Assembly: GCF_900182615.1 (NCBI RefSeq)
Contig: NZ_FXTE01000008.1
Coordinates: 62,001-126,000 of the forward strand
Reading direction: 5' to 3'
Origin: Ruegeria faecimaris
GTDB lineage: Bacteria > Pseudomonadota > Alphaproteobacteria > Rhodobacterales > Rhodobacteraceae
Length of the DNA: 64,000 nt
The notes below the pieces were generated by a model. It was not told where the DNA came from, ran no database searches, and was given only the letters and a program-made list of their open reading frames with translations. Below are positions 54,101 through 63,293 of this stretch, in pieces. Within the stretch, counting starts at the first letter, position 1, and the number at the start of each line of letters is the position of its first letter. A program made the translations under genes and the position numbers.

Positions 54101-54892
54101 ATGTTGCAGACGTTCACAGATACCCGGCCCTACAGCCAGCCGTTATCGCCCCTTTCGGTCGATGGTGAACGCTACGCTCTGCCTGTTGACTTCGTTGATG
54201 GGCTTGCCTTTCTGCGACCTTTCGTCAAACGCCGCTGCAAGATGATTGAGAATTTTGTTCACATACTAAGTGGCAAGCTCTACATCGTGACGAATAACTT
54301 GGTTATCGACTACGATATTGGCAGCACGGACCTTCCTAACGCTTGTCTTGGACCCAATGAGATTCGAATTCTAGAAGCCTTCGAAACACCTCCTGTTGAG
54401 GTCATTTTTGATTCCAAAATGTTCCACTTCCATTGGGAGGATGGGCAACAATTCTACTTCGGAGGATCGGGCGCTTCTTGCGTCTACCTGTCTTCCGAAA
54501 CGCATGAACGCGCGGCAAACGACGCTTTCGACCGCTTTCTGCGGTTCAACGATAGCGTTGCAATCACTGATGCCGTGAAACGCGAAATACGCCGGATGCA
54601 CGGTGGTCCAAAAATGGCCAAGGACATCTTCCTAAACGAGCGAGCAATTCTGTCACGGATGAGCAGCGACGGAGAAACGTGGACTTCAGTTTTCACCACT
54701 CCCTTCGAGAACAACGCTGACCGCGTGATGCGCTTTGATCGCCAAGCGTTCCTTGGCATGATCAAAATTGCATCAGAGATCAACTTTGCTACCAGTCCAG
54801 TTTGCTTCCGTCACCAGCATGGACGTGGAATGCTCGTCGAGCTTACAACTGGGTCTGACCTTCCGGATTTCGAGGAGGGCGAAAATGACTGA
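54101..54892 (+). CDS. Phage/element protein, possible sliding-clamp-like fold
   Basis: 263 residues from ATG 54101; a TTG at 54044 would add 19. No signature is certain. The pattern of the N-terminal region (LAFLRPFVKRRCKMIENFVHILSGKLYIVTNNLVIDYDIG) and of the C-terminus (FLGMIKIASEINFATSPVCFRHQHGRGMLVELTT) resembles the alternating strand layout of beta-clamp/PCNA domains, but this is only by eye. First gene of a coupled three-gene operon (8-bp overlap with the next). Confidence 0.45.
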   Translation: MLQTFTDTRPYSQPLSPLSVDGERYALPVDFVDGLAFLRPFVKRRCKMIENFVHILSGKLYIVTNNLVIDYDIGSTDLPNACLGPNEIRILEAFETPPVEVIFDSKMFHFHWEDGQQFYFGGSGASCVYLSSETHERAANDAFDRFLRFNDSVAITDAVKREIRRMHGGPKMAKDIFLNERAILSRMSSDGETWTSVFTTPFENNADRVMRFDRQAFLGMIKIASEINFATSPVCFRHQHGRGMLVELTTGSDLPDFEEGEND

Positions 54893-55517
54893 TCTGCGCG
54901 ATGGATTTCTGTATCACCCCGAAAGCGTAGCCACCACGGCGCAATTGGAACGATTGCTAGCCGGTGAGCACAACACCGCATTCGACGACCCGTTCGGGGC
55001 AGCGGTTCAAGAGGCCGAACAGGAGCTTCGCGATGAGGAAGAAAAGGAACGGAAAGCGCTAGAGCGCCTAAATTTGATCCGCGCCAAAATCGAACGCCTA
55101 AAGGCTCATAAAGTTGAGGTTGAAAAAGCGGTTCATCACTTCCTTGACACCGGTAAAATAGAAGACGTTTTGCTTCCTGCCTGCCGTGAATTGATCTCAA
55201 ATGAATGGCGTGCCTTCAGCGCGGCCGACGCTCCGGCTAAAGAGCAGGAAATCAAGGATGCACATGACACGCTGTCAGACCAACTTGGAGATGATTGGGA
55301 AATTTCTGAGACCAAGGCGGACGACAAGTTTGTCTATGTAACTATAAAACGTCTGCGGGCTGTGGCGGCACCCGAACGTCCATACGCCGATGAGATCGTA
55401 GCTTGCATCACCGAAAAGGTCAGAGCTGCGTTCAAGACTTACCGACTCGACTTCAAAACTCGCGCCCGCCCGCTACGTTTGATGGCTGTGGCCGCCAGTC
55501 CGAGAGCCTCGCCATGA
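54885..55517 (+). CDS. Coiled-coil element protein, unknown function
   Basis: 210 residues. Residues 38-75 form a charged coiled coil (EQELRDEEEKERKALERLNL). The C-terminal half is basic (KTRARPLRL). Overlaps both neighbours (8 bp at the start, 4 bp ATGA at the end), so it should be translated together with them. No family recognised. Confidence 0.5.
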   Translation: MTDLRDGFLYHPESVATTAQLERLLAGEHNTAFDDPFGAAVQEAEQELRDEEEKERKALERLNLIRAKIERLKAHKVEVEKAVHHFLDTGKIEDVLLPACRELISNEWRAFSAADAPAKEQEIKDAHDTLSDQLGDDWEISETKADDKFVYVTIKRLRAVAAPERPYADEIVACITEKVRAAFKTYRLDFKTRARPLRLMAVAASPRASP

Positions 55518-55834
55518 ACAAGATCGAGTGGGACACAGCAGACGGTGTACTTGAAGAATCTAACCTCTGGAAACTGTTCTCGGAATGCCCCGACCAACCA
55601 AGTGAAACCATCCTGTTCTTCTCGCAAATCAAACCGTTTCTTTCAAAAATGCGGTTGGAGGATGATACGCGATATTACCAAGTCTACCTGCACGGGACAG
55701 TGGCCGAGGGGCCAGCTGACTCTCAAACCCGTGCGGTCGTGACGCAGCGGAACCTACGACGTGTTGCAAACGTTATCGCGGGGCGCGGCAATAGCGACGC
55801 TGCAATTCAGTATCTTGGAATCAAGTCTGATTAG
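55514..55834 (+). CDS. Element protein, unknown function
   Basis: 106 residues from ATG 55514, overlapping the upstream stop by ATGA. Sequence MNKIEWDTADGVLEESNLWK and VTQRNLRRVANVIAGRGNS. No family recognised. Third gene of the operon. Confidence 0.5.
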   Translation: MNKIEWDTADGVLEESNLWKLFSECPDQPSETILFFSQIKPFLSKMRLEDDTRYYQVYLHGTVAEGPADSQTRAVVTQRNLRRVANVIAGRGNSDAAIQYLGIKSD

Positions 55835-55985
55835 GTTCCTATCGTGGCCTAATCCTTTGGCCTGTGGCAAACGCTTCGAAGAGTCTTGGTTCAAGCCAAA
55901 TGATTCAACACGCGAGTTTCCTCGCACCTTCCTAAACCTACACTTGCAAGCGCCGTGCTAAGTTGGTCATCTAGGCTAACAGAAT

Positions 55986-56882
55986 TTGAACACATGGTTG
56001 ATTCCTTTGACTGAAATACGCCCTCATTTGAAGCAAGCCAAGTATGGCGACTTAACACAGGGCACAGTTTTTTCTTGTGCCAGTGCTTCTCGATATAACG
56101 GTTGTGAAGTGCATGGATTGGCCATTACGGCTCGGTGTGATTTTGCGCAACGAAAGTTCCCTGTTCTCAACTACGTTCCAGTCGTTGAGCTTCAAGATTG
56201 GGTTCGAAGGGACGGTCTGGATATTTTGGTTGACCAAGAATTGAACGATCAGCGTGGGCAGTTGGTAAGGATGCTCAAACAGGCGCAGGTGTCGGAAGCC
56301 CTACTACAGGCGGTTCCGCATCGAGAAATCGCGGAGACCCACTTTCAAAAGGATGAAGGATCGAAGGCAAAAAAAACCGCGGCAAAAAAATTTCATGATT
56401 TGGTTGATGAAATGGAGAAGTTTTCTTTACTTGTGGCAGCCGACGGAGGTGGTGACATTTTCGAGTGGTTTACCCGAGAGCGTGGAAAGCAAGTAGGCGA
56501 GTTGGTGCGTCGCCTAAGTCGCCATGCGGTTCTCGGGCACTATTTTCTTGAGGCGCTGGAGCCGGACACAACAGAACACAAAGGCTATGTTTGCTTATTG
56601 CGGGAAGTATCAACAATCCCACGCCCCGTCGCAGACAAGCTAGGGAAGGGCCTCGATCAATCGACTTACGCCAAACAATGCAACAATAGTCAATTTGGCT
56701 CGCAATTACAGATACCCGAAGGTGGGCTAGCAATGCCGCTGATTGAAATCGGTTCCCCAACTATTGAACATATCATGCAATCGTTCAGCAACTTGTTTGG
56801 GAGAATTGGCGTCGCTGACCCAATTGAAACCGTGATTGGCAAAATTGTTGATTCTTGCCTGACTCATGCGGAGAAAGATTAA
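55986..56882 (+). CDS. Helicase partner protein, unknown family
   Basis: 298 residues starting at TTG 55986 (MNTWLIPLTEIRPHLKQAKYGDL). The first 70 residues have GLAITARCDFAQRKFPVLNYVP, with a lone Cys-Asp that resembles a catalytic motif. The middle is helical and Lys/Glu-rich. The C-terminus IGSPTIEHIMQSFSNLFGRIGVADP is hydrophobic and looks conserved. The stop is directly joined to the helicase start (TAA then ATG), so both are translated from one message. Likely a partner of the helicase; no family recognised. Confidence 0.5.
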   Translation: MNTWLIPLTEIRPHLKQAKYGDLTQGTVFSCASASRYNGCEVHGLAITARCDFAQRKFPVLNYVPVVELQDWVRRDGLDILVDQELNDQRGQLVRMLKQAQVSEALLQAVPHREIAETHFQKDEGSKAKKTAAKKFHDLVDEMEKFSLLVAADGGGDIFEWFTRERGKQVGELVRRLSRHAVLGHYFLEALEPDTTEHKGYVCLLREVSTIPRPVADKLGKGLDQSTYAKQCNNSQFGSQLQIPEGGLAMPLIEIGSPTIEHIMQSFSNLFGRIGVADPIETVIGKIVDSCLTHAEKD

Positions 56883-59189
56883 ATGAAGTATATTTGCATT
56901 GATGACGGTGCCGTTGCGGAGCTAATTTCTGGAAAGGAATACCAGTCAATTGATTTTGAGGAAGGCGACCGCTTGGTAAATGCACTGTCGGGCAAAGTGC
57001 GGTTTGTCGCGAAGCTACGAAATGTTGTTCTGATTCAAGACGAGGAGGGTGTTTTCCTCACTACCAGCGGCCCTTGGAAAAGAAAACGATACTTGGTGAT
57101 TGACTGCGATCAATCTTCCCTTTTCACCGGATTGAGGTCAGGGGAGACCCTCCAATCCTTTCAAAAGCTACTTCGTTTTTGCGCGAAGTTTTGGTCGGGT
57201 GGTGTACTAAATAGAGCGGAAAAAATCATTAGTGGAACGTCGAAGGCGGTAATATTCCCGCTTCCGTATTCGACAAAGCCCTATCGCATTGCGATTGAAC
57301 GAGAGCCTTGGAAAGTCCGGCTTCAAAAGCGCGACATGAATGGGCACTTCTTACTCGTCTACAAGACTGGTTGGGATGGTGCCGATTCCGCTACGGAAGA
57401 AGCCAACGAGACAAATTTTCGACTAGTTTTTGAGCGATTGCCGAATATCTATGCCTCTGCGGCAAAGATTGATAAGGACCTAAGTAGTGTTAGGCCAAAT
57501 GAGCAAGTGGCTTCAACCGATCTAGGATCGGAAGTTAGCACGCCTAGGCCGGCCCACCTACCTTTCAAAGAGTGGATTCCACATCTTACAGCAAAACAGA
57601 GAGATTTTGTTTTCTCAGACTCAAGCACGCCTCACCGTTTGCAAGGGCCTGCAGGAACGGGCAAGACGCTTTCGCTCATACTCAGGACAGTCCGAACGCT
57701 TTTGGATGCGGAGCGGAAAAAGACGACATGCCACGCGCTCTTGATCACGCACAGCGAAGCGACAAGAGCAGCCATTCAAGACACATTGTCGGTCATCGAC
57801 CCTTGTGATTTTCAGAGCCGCAGCCGAAAGGTCGATGCGGTCGCCTTGTCGGTCGAGACATTGGCTTCATTGTGCGCTGATGTACTGCGTCAGTCTATTA
57901 GCGAGTCGGAGTTCATTGACCGCGATGCCCAAGACTCCAAGCTTTTGCAGCAGATGTACATAGACCAAGCGATTGAGGTGGTGAAAAGCGAAGACCTTCC
58001 CTCGTTCAAACCACACCTAAGTAGAGGCTTCAAAACTGCGTTCGAAAGCACGGAAGCTGAGGAACTTTCATCGCTATTTCAGCACGAAATAAGCGTCCTT
58101 ATTAAGGGCCGGGCTGGAGACTCTTTCGACGTATACAAGAATTGCCCAGCACTTGAATATGGCTTACCCGTTTCCAACGATGCTGACAAAGGTTTGGCAT
58201 TTCGCGTGTACCAGCGTTACCAAGAGCAACTCGAATCCTCTAGTCAGTTTGATACGGATGACGTTGTCATTTCTGCCACCGGCCAACTTGACACACCTAT
58301 CTGGCGTAGACGAAGGTCGCGTGATGGATATGATTTCATAGCGGTGGATGAAACGCATCTTTTCAACATTAACGAGCTTCATGTTTTCCATCATTTTACC
58401 CGAGACACTGCGGCGCTTCCAATTTCGTTCACAGTGGATCAAGCACAAGGTGTCGGAGATCGGGGTTGGAACGATATTTCCAAATTCTCAGACCTATTTG
58501 GTCAAGACGATTCAAAGGGTGAGAATAGTACCATTGTCACCGCAGTTTTCAGAAACTCCCCTCAAATACGCGAGTTTTGCCAATCTGTCTTGGCCTCCGG
58601 AGCTATGCTGTTCACTAATTTCGAAAATACACTTTTGGAGTCGCAAAGCGTCTTTACTGCGGAAGATGAAAGAAAGTCTCAACCTGTTGATTATATAGAG
58701 TTTCCAAATGACAATACGATGATTGAAGGTGCTTTCAAGAGGGCAGAGGAACTTCTTTCGAAAACTGAATCTAGTCGATCCCAAGTGCTTATTACCAGCT
58801 TGTGCGACGATGTTCTAAAAGACCTTCGTGAATACGCAAGCAACAACAACAAGCCGGTCACGTATCTTGAGCGAAGGGGAGACTTTGTTAGGGTAAAACA
58901 AGCTGAAAGGTCAGGGCACTTAGTGCTTGGTCATGCCGATTTCGTTGGAGGGCTTGAGTTCAATGTTGTCGTTATCGTCGGGGTGGATAAAGGTCGTGTT
59001 CCGCATGAGGGTGAAACAGCAGACTCAAATTCGCGCAGCTTTGCGTCCTACTCCGCGCACAATAGGCTCTACGTCGCCTCCTCAAGGGCAAGATACGCGC
59101 TGAATATCCTAGGTGTGAAATCGCGTGGCCCGAGTGATATTCTCCAAGGTGCCAAGGCCAGCAAACTTATTGACGGAGTTGTTTCCTGA
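56883..59189 (+). CDS. UvrD-like superfamily I helicase with novel N-terminal domain
   Basis: 768 residues. Residues 1-230 have no recognised domain. A helicase core follows: Q-motif-like LTAKQRDFVF, Walker A LQGPAGTGKTLSLI (residue 253), ALLITHSEATR, Walker B FIAVDETHLF (DETH instead of DEAQ), FTVDQAQGV, VFRNSPQIREF, VGGLEFNVVVIVGVDKGRVP, and HNRLYVASSRARYAL. No C-terminal nuclease motif is visible. Joined to the 298-residue partner gene. Candidate anti-phage defence pair. Confidence 0.75.
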   Translation: MKYICIDDGAVAELISGKEYQSIDFEEGDRLVNALSGKVRFVAKLRNVVLIQDEEGVFLTTSGPWKRKRYLVIDCDQSSLFTGLRSGETLQSFQKLLRFCAKFWSGGVLNRAEKIISGTSKAVIFPLPYSTKPYRIAIEREPWKVRLQKRDMNGHFLLVYKTGWDGADSATEEANETNFRLVFERLPNIYASAAKIDKDLSSVRPNEQVASTDLGSEVSTPRPAHLPFKEWIPHLTAKQRDFVFSDSSTPHRLQGPAGTGKTLSLILRTVRTLLDAERKKTTCHALLITHSEATRAAIQDTLSVIDPCDFQSRSRKVDAVALSVETLASLCADVLRQSISESEFIDRDAQDSKLLQQMYIDQAIEVVKSEDLPSFKPHLSRGFKTAFESTEAEELSSLFQHEISVLIKGRAGDSFDVYKNCPALEYGLPVSNDADKGLAFRVYQRYQEQLESSSQFDTDDVVISATGQLDTPIWRRRRSRDGYDFIAVDETHLFNINELHVFHHFTRDTAALPISFTVDQAQGVGDRGWNDISKFSDLFGQDDSKGENSTIVTAVFRNSPQIREFCQSVLASGAMLFTNFENTLLESQSVFTAEDERKSQPVDYIEFPNDNTMIEGAFKRAEELLSKTESSRSQVLITSLCDDVLKDLREYASNNNKPVTYLERRGDFVRVKQAERSGHLVLGHADFVGGLEFNVVVIVGVDKGRVPHEGETADSNSRSFASYSAHNRLYVASSRARYALNILGVKSRGPSDILQGAKASKLIDGVVS

Positions 59190-59334
59190 ACCTTACGGTG
59201 AAATTTCGTTCCGGTATATCCTAACCAGCTTTCTGCCACGAATACTGTGTGGCGGGATGAGTTGTTTGTTAAGAGCGATGATCGTGAGGCTAAAACCTGC
59301 TTGGTGCAGGATCGGCTTCACTTCTCGACAATCG

Positions 59335-60072
59335 TCAATACCACCCGCGCAGCGTGTGCGTCGTGACCATCTTCGGGCGCAGGTATTGCGACGCGAACGC
59401 GCCGACGATGACCGCAATCCCCAAATCCCCATGACCGCCCGCTGACCTTGACTGCGTGATGATCTGGTTTCCTGCTGCCGTTGTCTGCAAGGAGAAGGAA
59501 GCCAGGTCGGATGCGATCTCGTCGCGCAGCGGCAGGTCGTGCGCAAATTTGAGATCACCCGAGGCAAACAAAACGGAGAGGTTTTCGATCATGAATGTCT
59601 TCCCTGCGTTGACGTACCGCGAGCTTTCCTTGCGCCAAGACTGCCCGCCCGTCATTTGCACCGCATGGTGATCGACTGATTGATCCCAGAGCATGTCAGA
59701 GACGACCCTGCCGAGGCTCGTTCCATCTAAAACCAATTCCGACTTGCCCCCGAAAGGCGGCGCGTTGCGCAGGCGGATCAGGTAGTCAACGACGTCCACA
59801 TAGGACACGCCACGGAAGCGGTCGGCGTAAACGATGGAACGGTGGCGTGGCCCAACGATCACTTTCGAGCCGTCAACGATGGGCAACGCCTCATCTTTAA
59901 TTACTGTCACAGCCGTAAAATCATTTGCTTGTCCGAGATCAGCCGCAACCCAGTAATTTTGATGCCCTGTGACGCGTTCTATCGCGGGGTCTTGGTTCGT
60001 TTCGTTGACCACGCGCCCGTCAGGCAGATAGACAAGATTGAGTGCGGTTTCGTAGTTCACATCTTGGGACAT
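59335..60072 (-). CDS. Terminase large subunit, nuclease half (split TerL)
   Basis: 245 residues from ATG 60072 behind GGAGGGCGCGAT. RNase H-like nuclease fold: WVAADLGQANDFTAVTVIKD (two acidic residues D45 and D51), SELVLDGTSLGRVVSDML, and GGHGDLGIAVIVGAFA. This is the C-terminal half of a large terminase. It begins 16 bp inside the end of the ATPase half, in another frame. It is the last packaging gene; no portal gene follows to the left. Confidence 0.8.
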   Translation of the reverse strand: MSQDVNYETALNLVYLPDGRVVNETNQDPAIERVTGHQNYWVAADLGQANDFTAVTVIKDEALPIVDGSKVIVGPRHRSIVYADRFRGVSYVDVVDYLIRLRNAPPFGGKSELVLDGTSLGRVVSDMLWDQSVDHHAVQMTGGQSWRKESSRYVNAGKTFMIENLSVLFASGDLKFAHDLPLRDEIASDLASFSLQTTAAGNQIITQSRSAGGHGDLGIAVIVGAFASQYLRPKMVTTHTLRGWY

Positions 60073-60836
60073 ATCGCGCCCTCCGTGCTTGTTGCTTTTT
60101 CGATGATTGAGAGGTCGAAATAGCTGGTGCCATCCGAGAGCAGTTCGCATTCGATCTCTTGGCGGAATTTGGTCGCGGACAACGTGCGACGCATCCGTTC
60201 CACTTTGTCTTTCAATCGCGGGATGTCCGTGCCTTTGACGACGATGCGGTGAACACCATCACCCGGCTTTGCGTCGAGGAACAATCGAGCGAAATAGTTG
60301 TTTTTGCCGGCAGGAGTTGACGAGAAGTAGACTTGCCCTTTTTCCGTCAGCATCGGCAAGACACCCGCAATCAGGTCTTCCCCGCCACCTTCGCCTTGCA
60401 AGAATGCGCATTCGTCAATGATCAGACACGACACCGAAGGATAACCGCGAATGGTGTCCGACGTAGACGGCAGCGCGACGACGCGCGCACCGTTCGACAT
60501 TTCGAGTTCGGTGAGAGTCGAGCGGGTAATGACCAATTCGGTGCGCTTCAACTGTCGCCCGATTTCTCGCGCGATGATCTTCGCTTGTCGTTCCGCAGGC
60601 GCAACGCAGATGGTCAAGGATTCCGGGATGTGCAATTCCTCGACCGAGCGGGCGGCGAGAACAGACGTCTTGCCCGCCTGACGGCCAACGCGCAGGGCGA
60701 CCTCCGTTGCCTGCGTGGTAAATGCGTCGATCTGCCAAGGATCAGGCTCATGGCCGATCCAATGGCGTAGACGCGCGGCAGGATCGAGCGAGCGTTCAAG
60801 CTCTGCGCACCACGGTATGAGGGCATCAAAGGGCAT
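60057..60836 (-). CDS. Terminase large subunit, ATPase half (split TerL)
   Basis: 259 residues from ATG 60836 (frame open further upstream is not used). Walker A in VALRVGRQAGKTSVLAARS near residue 51, Walker B CLIIDECAFLQGEG near residue 140, and coupling motif YFSSTPAGKNNYFARLF. The sequence ends with ELLSDGTSYFDLSIIEKA, just where a normal TerL would continue into the nuclease domain. Drives phage DNA packaging. Confidence 0.85.
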   Translation of the reverse strand: MPFDALIPWCAELERSLDPAARLRHWIGHEPDPWQIDAFTTQATEVALRVGRQAGKTSVLAARSVEELHIPESLTICVAPAERQAKIIAREIGRQLKRTELVITRSTLTELEMSNGARVVALPSTSDTIRGYPSVSCLIIDECAFLQGEGGGEDLIAGVLPMLTEKGQVYFSSTPAGKNNYFARLFLDAKPGDGVHRIVVKGTDIPRLKDKVERMRRTLSATKFRQEIECELLSDGTSYFDLSIIEKATSTEGAICPKM

Positions 60837-60837
60837 G

Positions 60838-61068
60838 TTACTGCCCCATCTGACAGGCGCGGCAACAACCCATCGAATAACGCGGGGAGATGTGGCCGTT
60901 CTTGCATGGCTTGCCTGTGAAATACATGCCCGCCCCTTTTGCCTCACGACGGGACGCAGGTAGTTCAACCCATTCGGGATGACCGACCGCGTTGGCTGCT
61001 TCAAGCCGCCTCGCATATTCGCGCGCGTAGTGATCCCATCCGAGGAATTCTGAATGGGGCGACTTCAT
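60838..61068 (-). CDS. Small phage zinc-finger/HNH-like protein
   Basis: 76 residues. C-terminus YFTGKPCKNGHISPRYSMGCCRACQMGQ has a CxxGH plus CxxC pattern, as in zinc-binding parts of phage HNH proteins. The N-terminal half has FLGWDHYAREYARRLEAAN. Located between terminase subunits, overlapping the previous gene by ATGA-type spacing. Confidence 0.6.
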   Translation of the reverse strand: MKSPHSEFLGWDHYAREYARRLEAANAVGHPEWVELPASRREAKGAGMYFTGKPCKNGHISPRYSMGCCRACQMGQ

Positions 61069-61652
61069 AGCACCGACCCCTCTTTTGTGACGCTGAGAAC
61101 ATTGTGGCGCATGTGCCGCAGCAGCGGTTCACGGGCGGCGGGCACCTCGTCGCAAACAGCCTGCAACACGGATTTGAGTGTCACCCATTCAGGCGAGGTA
61201 GCGAGTGATTGCGTGACTGTCAGGTTGGTCGCCATCTTCCCGTGCATTGTCGCAATGTCGCGGAGCACCTTGCGCAAGCCGTCCATCGCGGCCAAAGCAA
61301 AGCCATCGTCGCCTGCTTCCTCGGCTTTCGTGATCAGTTTTTCGACGCGGCGCGCAAGGCTGTCATAGGTGCGCGCAACGTCCATTCGCTCGTCATTGAG
61401 AACCCGCGTCGCCTCGTCCATGGGCGCGGTGTGCGCCTCCGCCAAGATCGAACGCACCATTTCCTCGGTGATGTGTTCTTTGCGATACCGCGAAACAGAA
61501 TCCGCGTGCATCCCAACACGTTTTGCGACCTGTGCCTTTGACATGCCGCCCGGCAGGCCGTGTTCCCCAAGCACGATCTGCTTAATGATCGTCTTCTTCT
61601 CGGGGTGCGTGTTGATCGTGTTTGGCCGACCGCTGCCTTTGTTACCTGCCAT
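61065..61652 (-). CDS. Terminase small-subunit-like DNA-binding protein
   Basis: 195 residues. N-terminus MAGNKGSGRPNTINTHPEKK, a helix-turn-helix GMSKAQVAKRVGMHADSVSRYRKEH, and a long helical C-terminal part (LARRVEKLITKAEEAG). Located directly upstream of TerL, as small terminase subunits usually are. No firm family match. GGAGGCG precedes the ATG. Confidence 0.6.
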   Translation of the reverse strand: MAGNKGSGRPNTINTHPEKKTIIKQIVLGEHGLPGGMSKAQVAKRVGMHADSVSRYRKEHITEEMVRSILAEAHTAPMDEATRVLNDERMDVARTYDSLARRVEKLITKAEEAGDDGFALAAMDGLRKVLRDIATMHGKMATNLTVTQSLATSPEWVTLKSVLQAVCDEVPAAREPLLRHMRHNVLSVTKEGSVL

Positions 61653-61655
61653 TGT

Positions 61656-62045
61656 TCAATCGCCTCCCGAAGGCGTGGTTGAGGCGGTGATGGGCGAGCA
61701 CTTATCGTCGCGGTACCAAGCAATCCGCTGCTTCAAGCGGTTCCACTCTTCAACGGAGACGTCTTTCAAATGATCATGAACGCGATCTGCCACCTGTTCC
61801 CGCATACCAGCCGCGACGAGATCGCGGCGCAACTCGCCAAACTGCAACCCTCGGATGCGGAGTTTCATCGTCTGCGCGAGCGCGACAATCAGGGCGTCCT
61901 GACTGCTGCCTGACGGGTTTAGTGTTTCGTGATCGTGCTGAGTGATCACAGTCAGATCGCGGAGCACGATCACTTCATCTTCCGCCGAAAACCCAAGGAC
62001 GACACGATAGGCCCATTCGATGGTTGCACGGTCCTCAGGCGTCAT
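61656..62045 (-). CDS. Phage hypothetical protein
   Basis: 129 residues, MTPEDRATIEWAYRVVLGFS start, RGLQFGELRRDLVAAGMREQ middle. It overlaps the next upstream gene by 11 bp. No family recognised. Confidence 0.45.
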   Translation of the reverse strand: MTPEDRATIEWAYRVVLGFSAEDEVIVLRDLTVITQHDHETLNPSGSSQDALIVALAQTMKLRIRGLQFGELRRDLVAAGMREQVADRVHDHLKDVSVEEWNRLKQRIAWYRDDKCSPITASTTPSGGD

Positions 62046-62604
62046 TGGATTTCTCCATCAGCGCGAGTTTGGTTTGCATGTGCTGCGGGAGATCGTCGGC
62101 GTTGCTCCACTGCTGCACGGTCATGCCATTTGCTCGAAGTTGGCGGTATTGACGCGCGTCTGATGCCATCACATCGCGGCGCATGTAGGCGATTTTTTGG
62201 TCGTCGTCGCGGATCAGGGTGGTTTTCAGCGAGGCGTCGATTTCCGAACGGCTTGCGCGTCGGTGCGTGTCGTCAGGTTCCGTGGGATCGACAATTTGCA
62301 ATTGGACGCCCGCTTTCGCTGCTGCCGCTTTGGCCGCACGATACTTTTGCGGGTCGCGTGCTTCTTCGCGCGTGAGGCGGTGTGTCGGTTGCGTTCCTTT
62401 CGGATACCAATCGCCATTGATTTGCTCAAAGCCTGCCGCTGCCATTTTCGCCTTTGCGTCGGGATCAGCCGCGAGGGCGCGTTTCATGTCTTTCTTTTCA
62501 TCAAGCAAGCGTTCGTTGTGCTTCTTGATTCCAGAAATTTCGGTGGTCAGCGATTCCACTTGTTTGATCAGCGCCTGAATTGCAGCGTCGGTGTCGGTTG
62601 CCAT
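62035..62604 (-). CDS. Phage hypothetical protein with N-terminal coiled coil
   Basis: 189 residues from ATG 62604 (AAGGACACAAA upstream). Residues 8-40 form a coiled coil (ALIKQVESLTTEISGIKKHN). The middle has FEQINGDWYPKGTQPTHRLTREEARDP. It may be a scaffold-like or packaging accessory protein. No family recognised. Confidence 0.5.
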   Translation of the reverse strand: MATDTDAAIQALIKQVESLTTEISGIKKHNERLLDEKKDMKRALAADPDAKAKMAAAGFEQINGDWYPKGTQPTHRLTREEARDPQKYRAAKAAAAKAGVQLQIVDPTEPDDTHRRASRSEIDASLKTTLIRDDDQKIAYMRRDVMASDARQYRQLRANGMTVQQWSNADDLPQHMQTKLALMEKSNDA

Positions 62605-62717
62605 TTTGTGTCCTTTCAAAACCAAAGCAGACGCGGCTGGGGAGCCACGCCTGCAATTGCTTGGTAAGGACATGACGCGCCGCGCATGACATGAATTTAT
62701 GCAATGGTGGGAGTTGG

Positions 62718-63053
62718 TTACACCGAAGAAGCAGGTAGAGTGTGGGGGTATTTAAGGTGTTGCCAACGCTTGCGAGCAAGATCGACCTGCACGGCGTGTT
62801 GCTCGCTGGTTTCGAGAGTGAAGGGGTGTAGATCGGCGTTGCCTTCAAGGCCTTCGACGATGCGTTGGGCGGCAATGTCACCGTCGAGTCCCAAAAGACC
62901 GAACAGTTCACCGCGCCATCGGGCGTGTCGGCCATTGGGGGCGGTCAGGAACGTTATCGCCGCGTATGCGTGGTCATCATTTGGCCCAAGCATGTCGGAG
63001 TAGGCTTGCGAGATGATGGCCGCGACGAACGCACCCTCAGCCGTGCCCGTCAT
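62718..63053 (-). CDS. Phage hypothetical protein
   Basis: 111 residues from ATG 63053 (MTGTAEGAFVAAIISQAYSD). Acidic and helical with HARWRGELFGLLGLDGDIAA. Its start region overlaps the end of the next gene. No family recognised. Confidence 0.45.
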   Translation of the reverse strand: MTGTAEGAFVAAIISQAYSDMLGPNDDHAYAAITFLTAPNGRHARWRGELFGLLGLDGDIAAQRIVEGLEGNADLHPFTLETSEQHAVQVDLARKRWQHLKYPHTLPASSV

Positions 63054-63292
63054 TCCATCCACGGCTTTCTGCTGCCGGGTTCGATATGGACGATTTTGCG
63101 GGCAACAACGAGGTGTTCGGCAACGTCGATCTCGTGCTTGTTGGGGGCCTCCTGCCAATCAACATAGACGCGCGGTGGGGTGTCGAGGCCAATATGCATC
63201 GTCCACACGCCGTGGACGCGCAGGCCGCGGTCATGCAGCGTGCCGCGTGTCAGGGGCAGTTCACGCCATAGGGGTCGCACCGTGTCCGGCAT
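63050..63292 (-). CDS. Phage hypothetical protein
   Basis: 80 residues from ATG 63292 (MPDTVRPLWRELPLTRGTLH). Contains GVWTMHIGLDTPPRVYVDWQ. Overlaps its downstream neighbour by 4 bp (ATGA). No family recognised. Confidence 0.45.
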   Translation of the reverse strand: MPDTVRPLWRELPLTRGTLHDRGLRVHGVWTMHIGLDTPPRVYVDWQEAPNKHEIDVAEHLVVARKIVHIEPGSRKPWME

Positions 63293-63293
63293 G

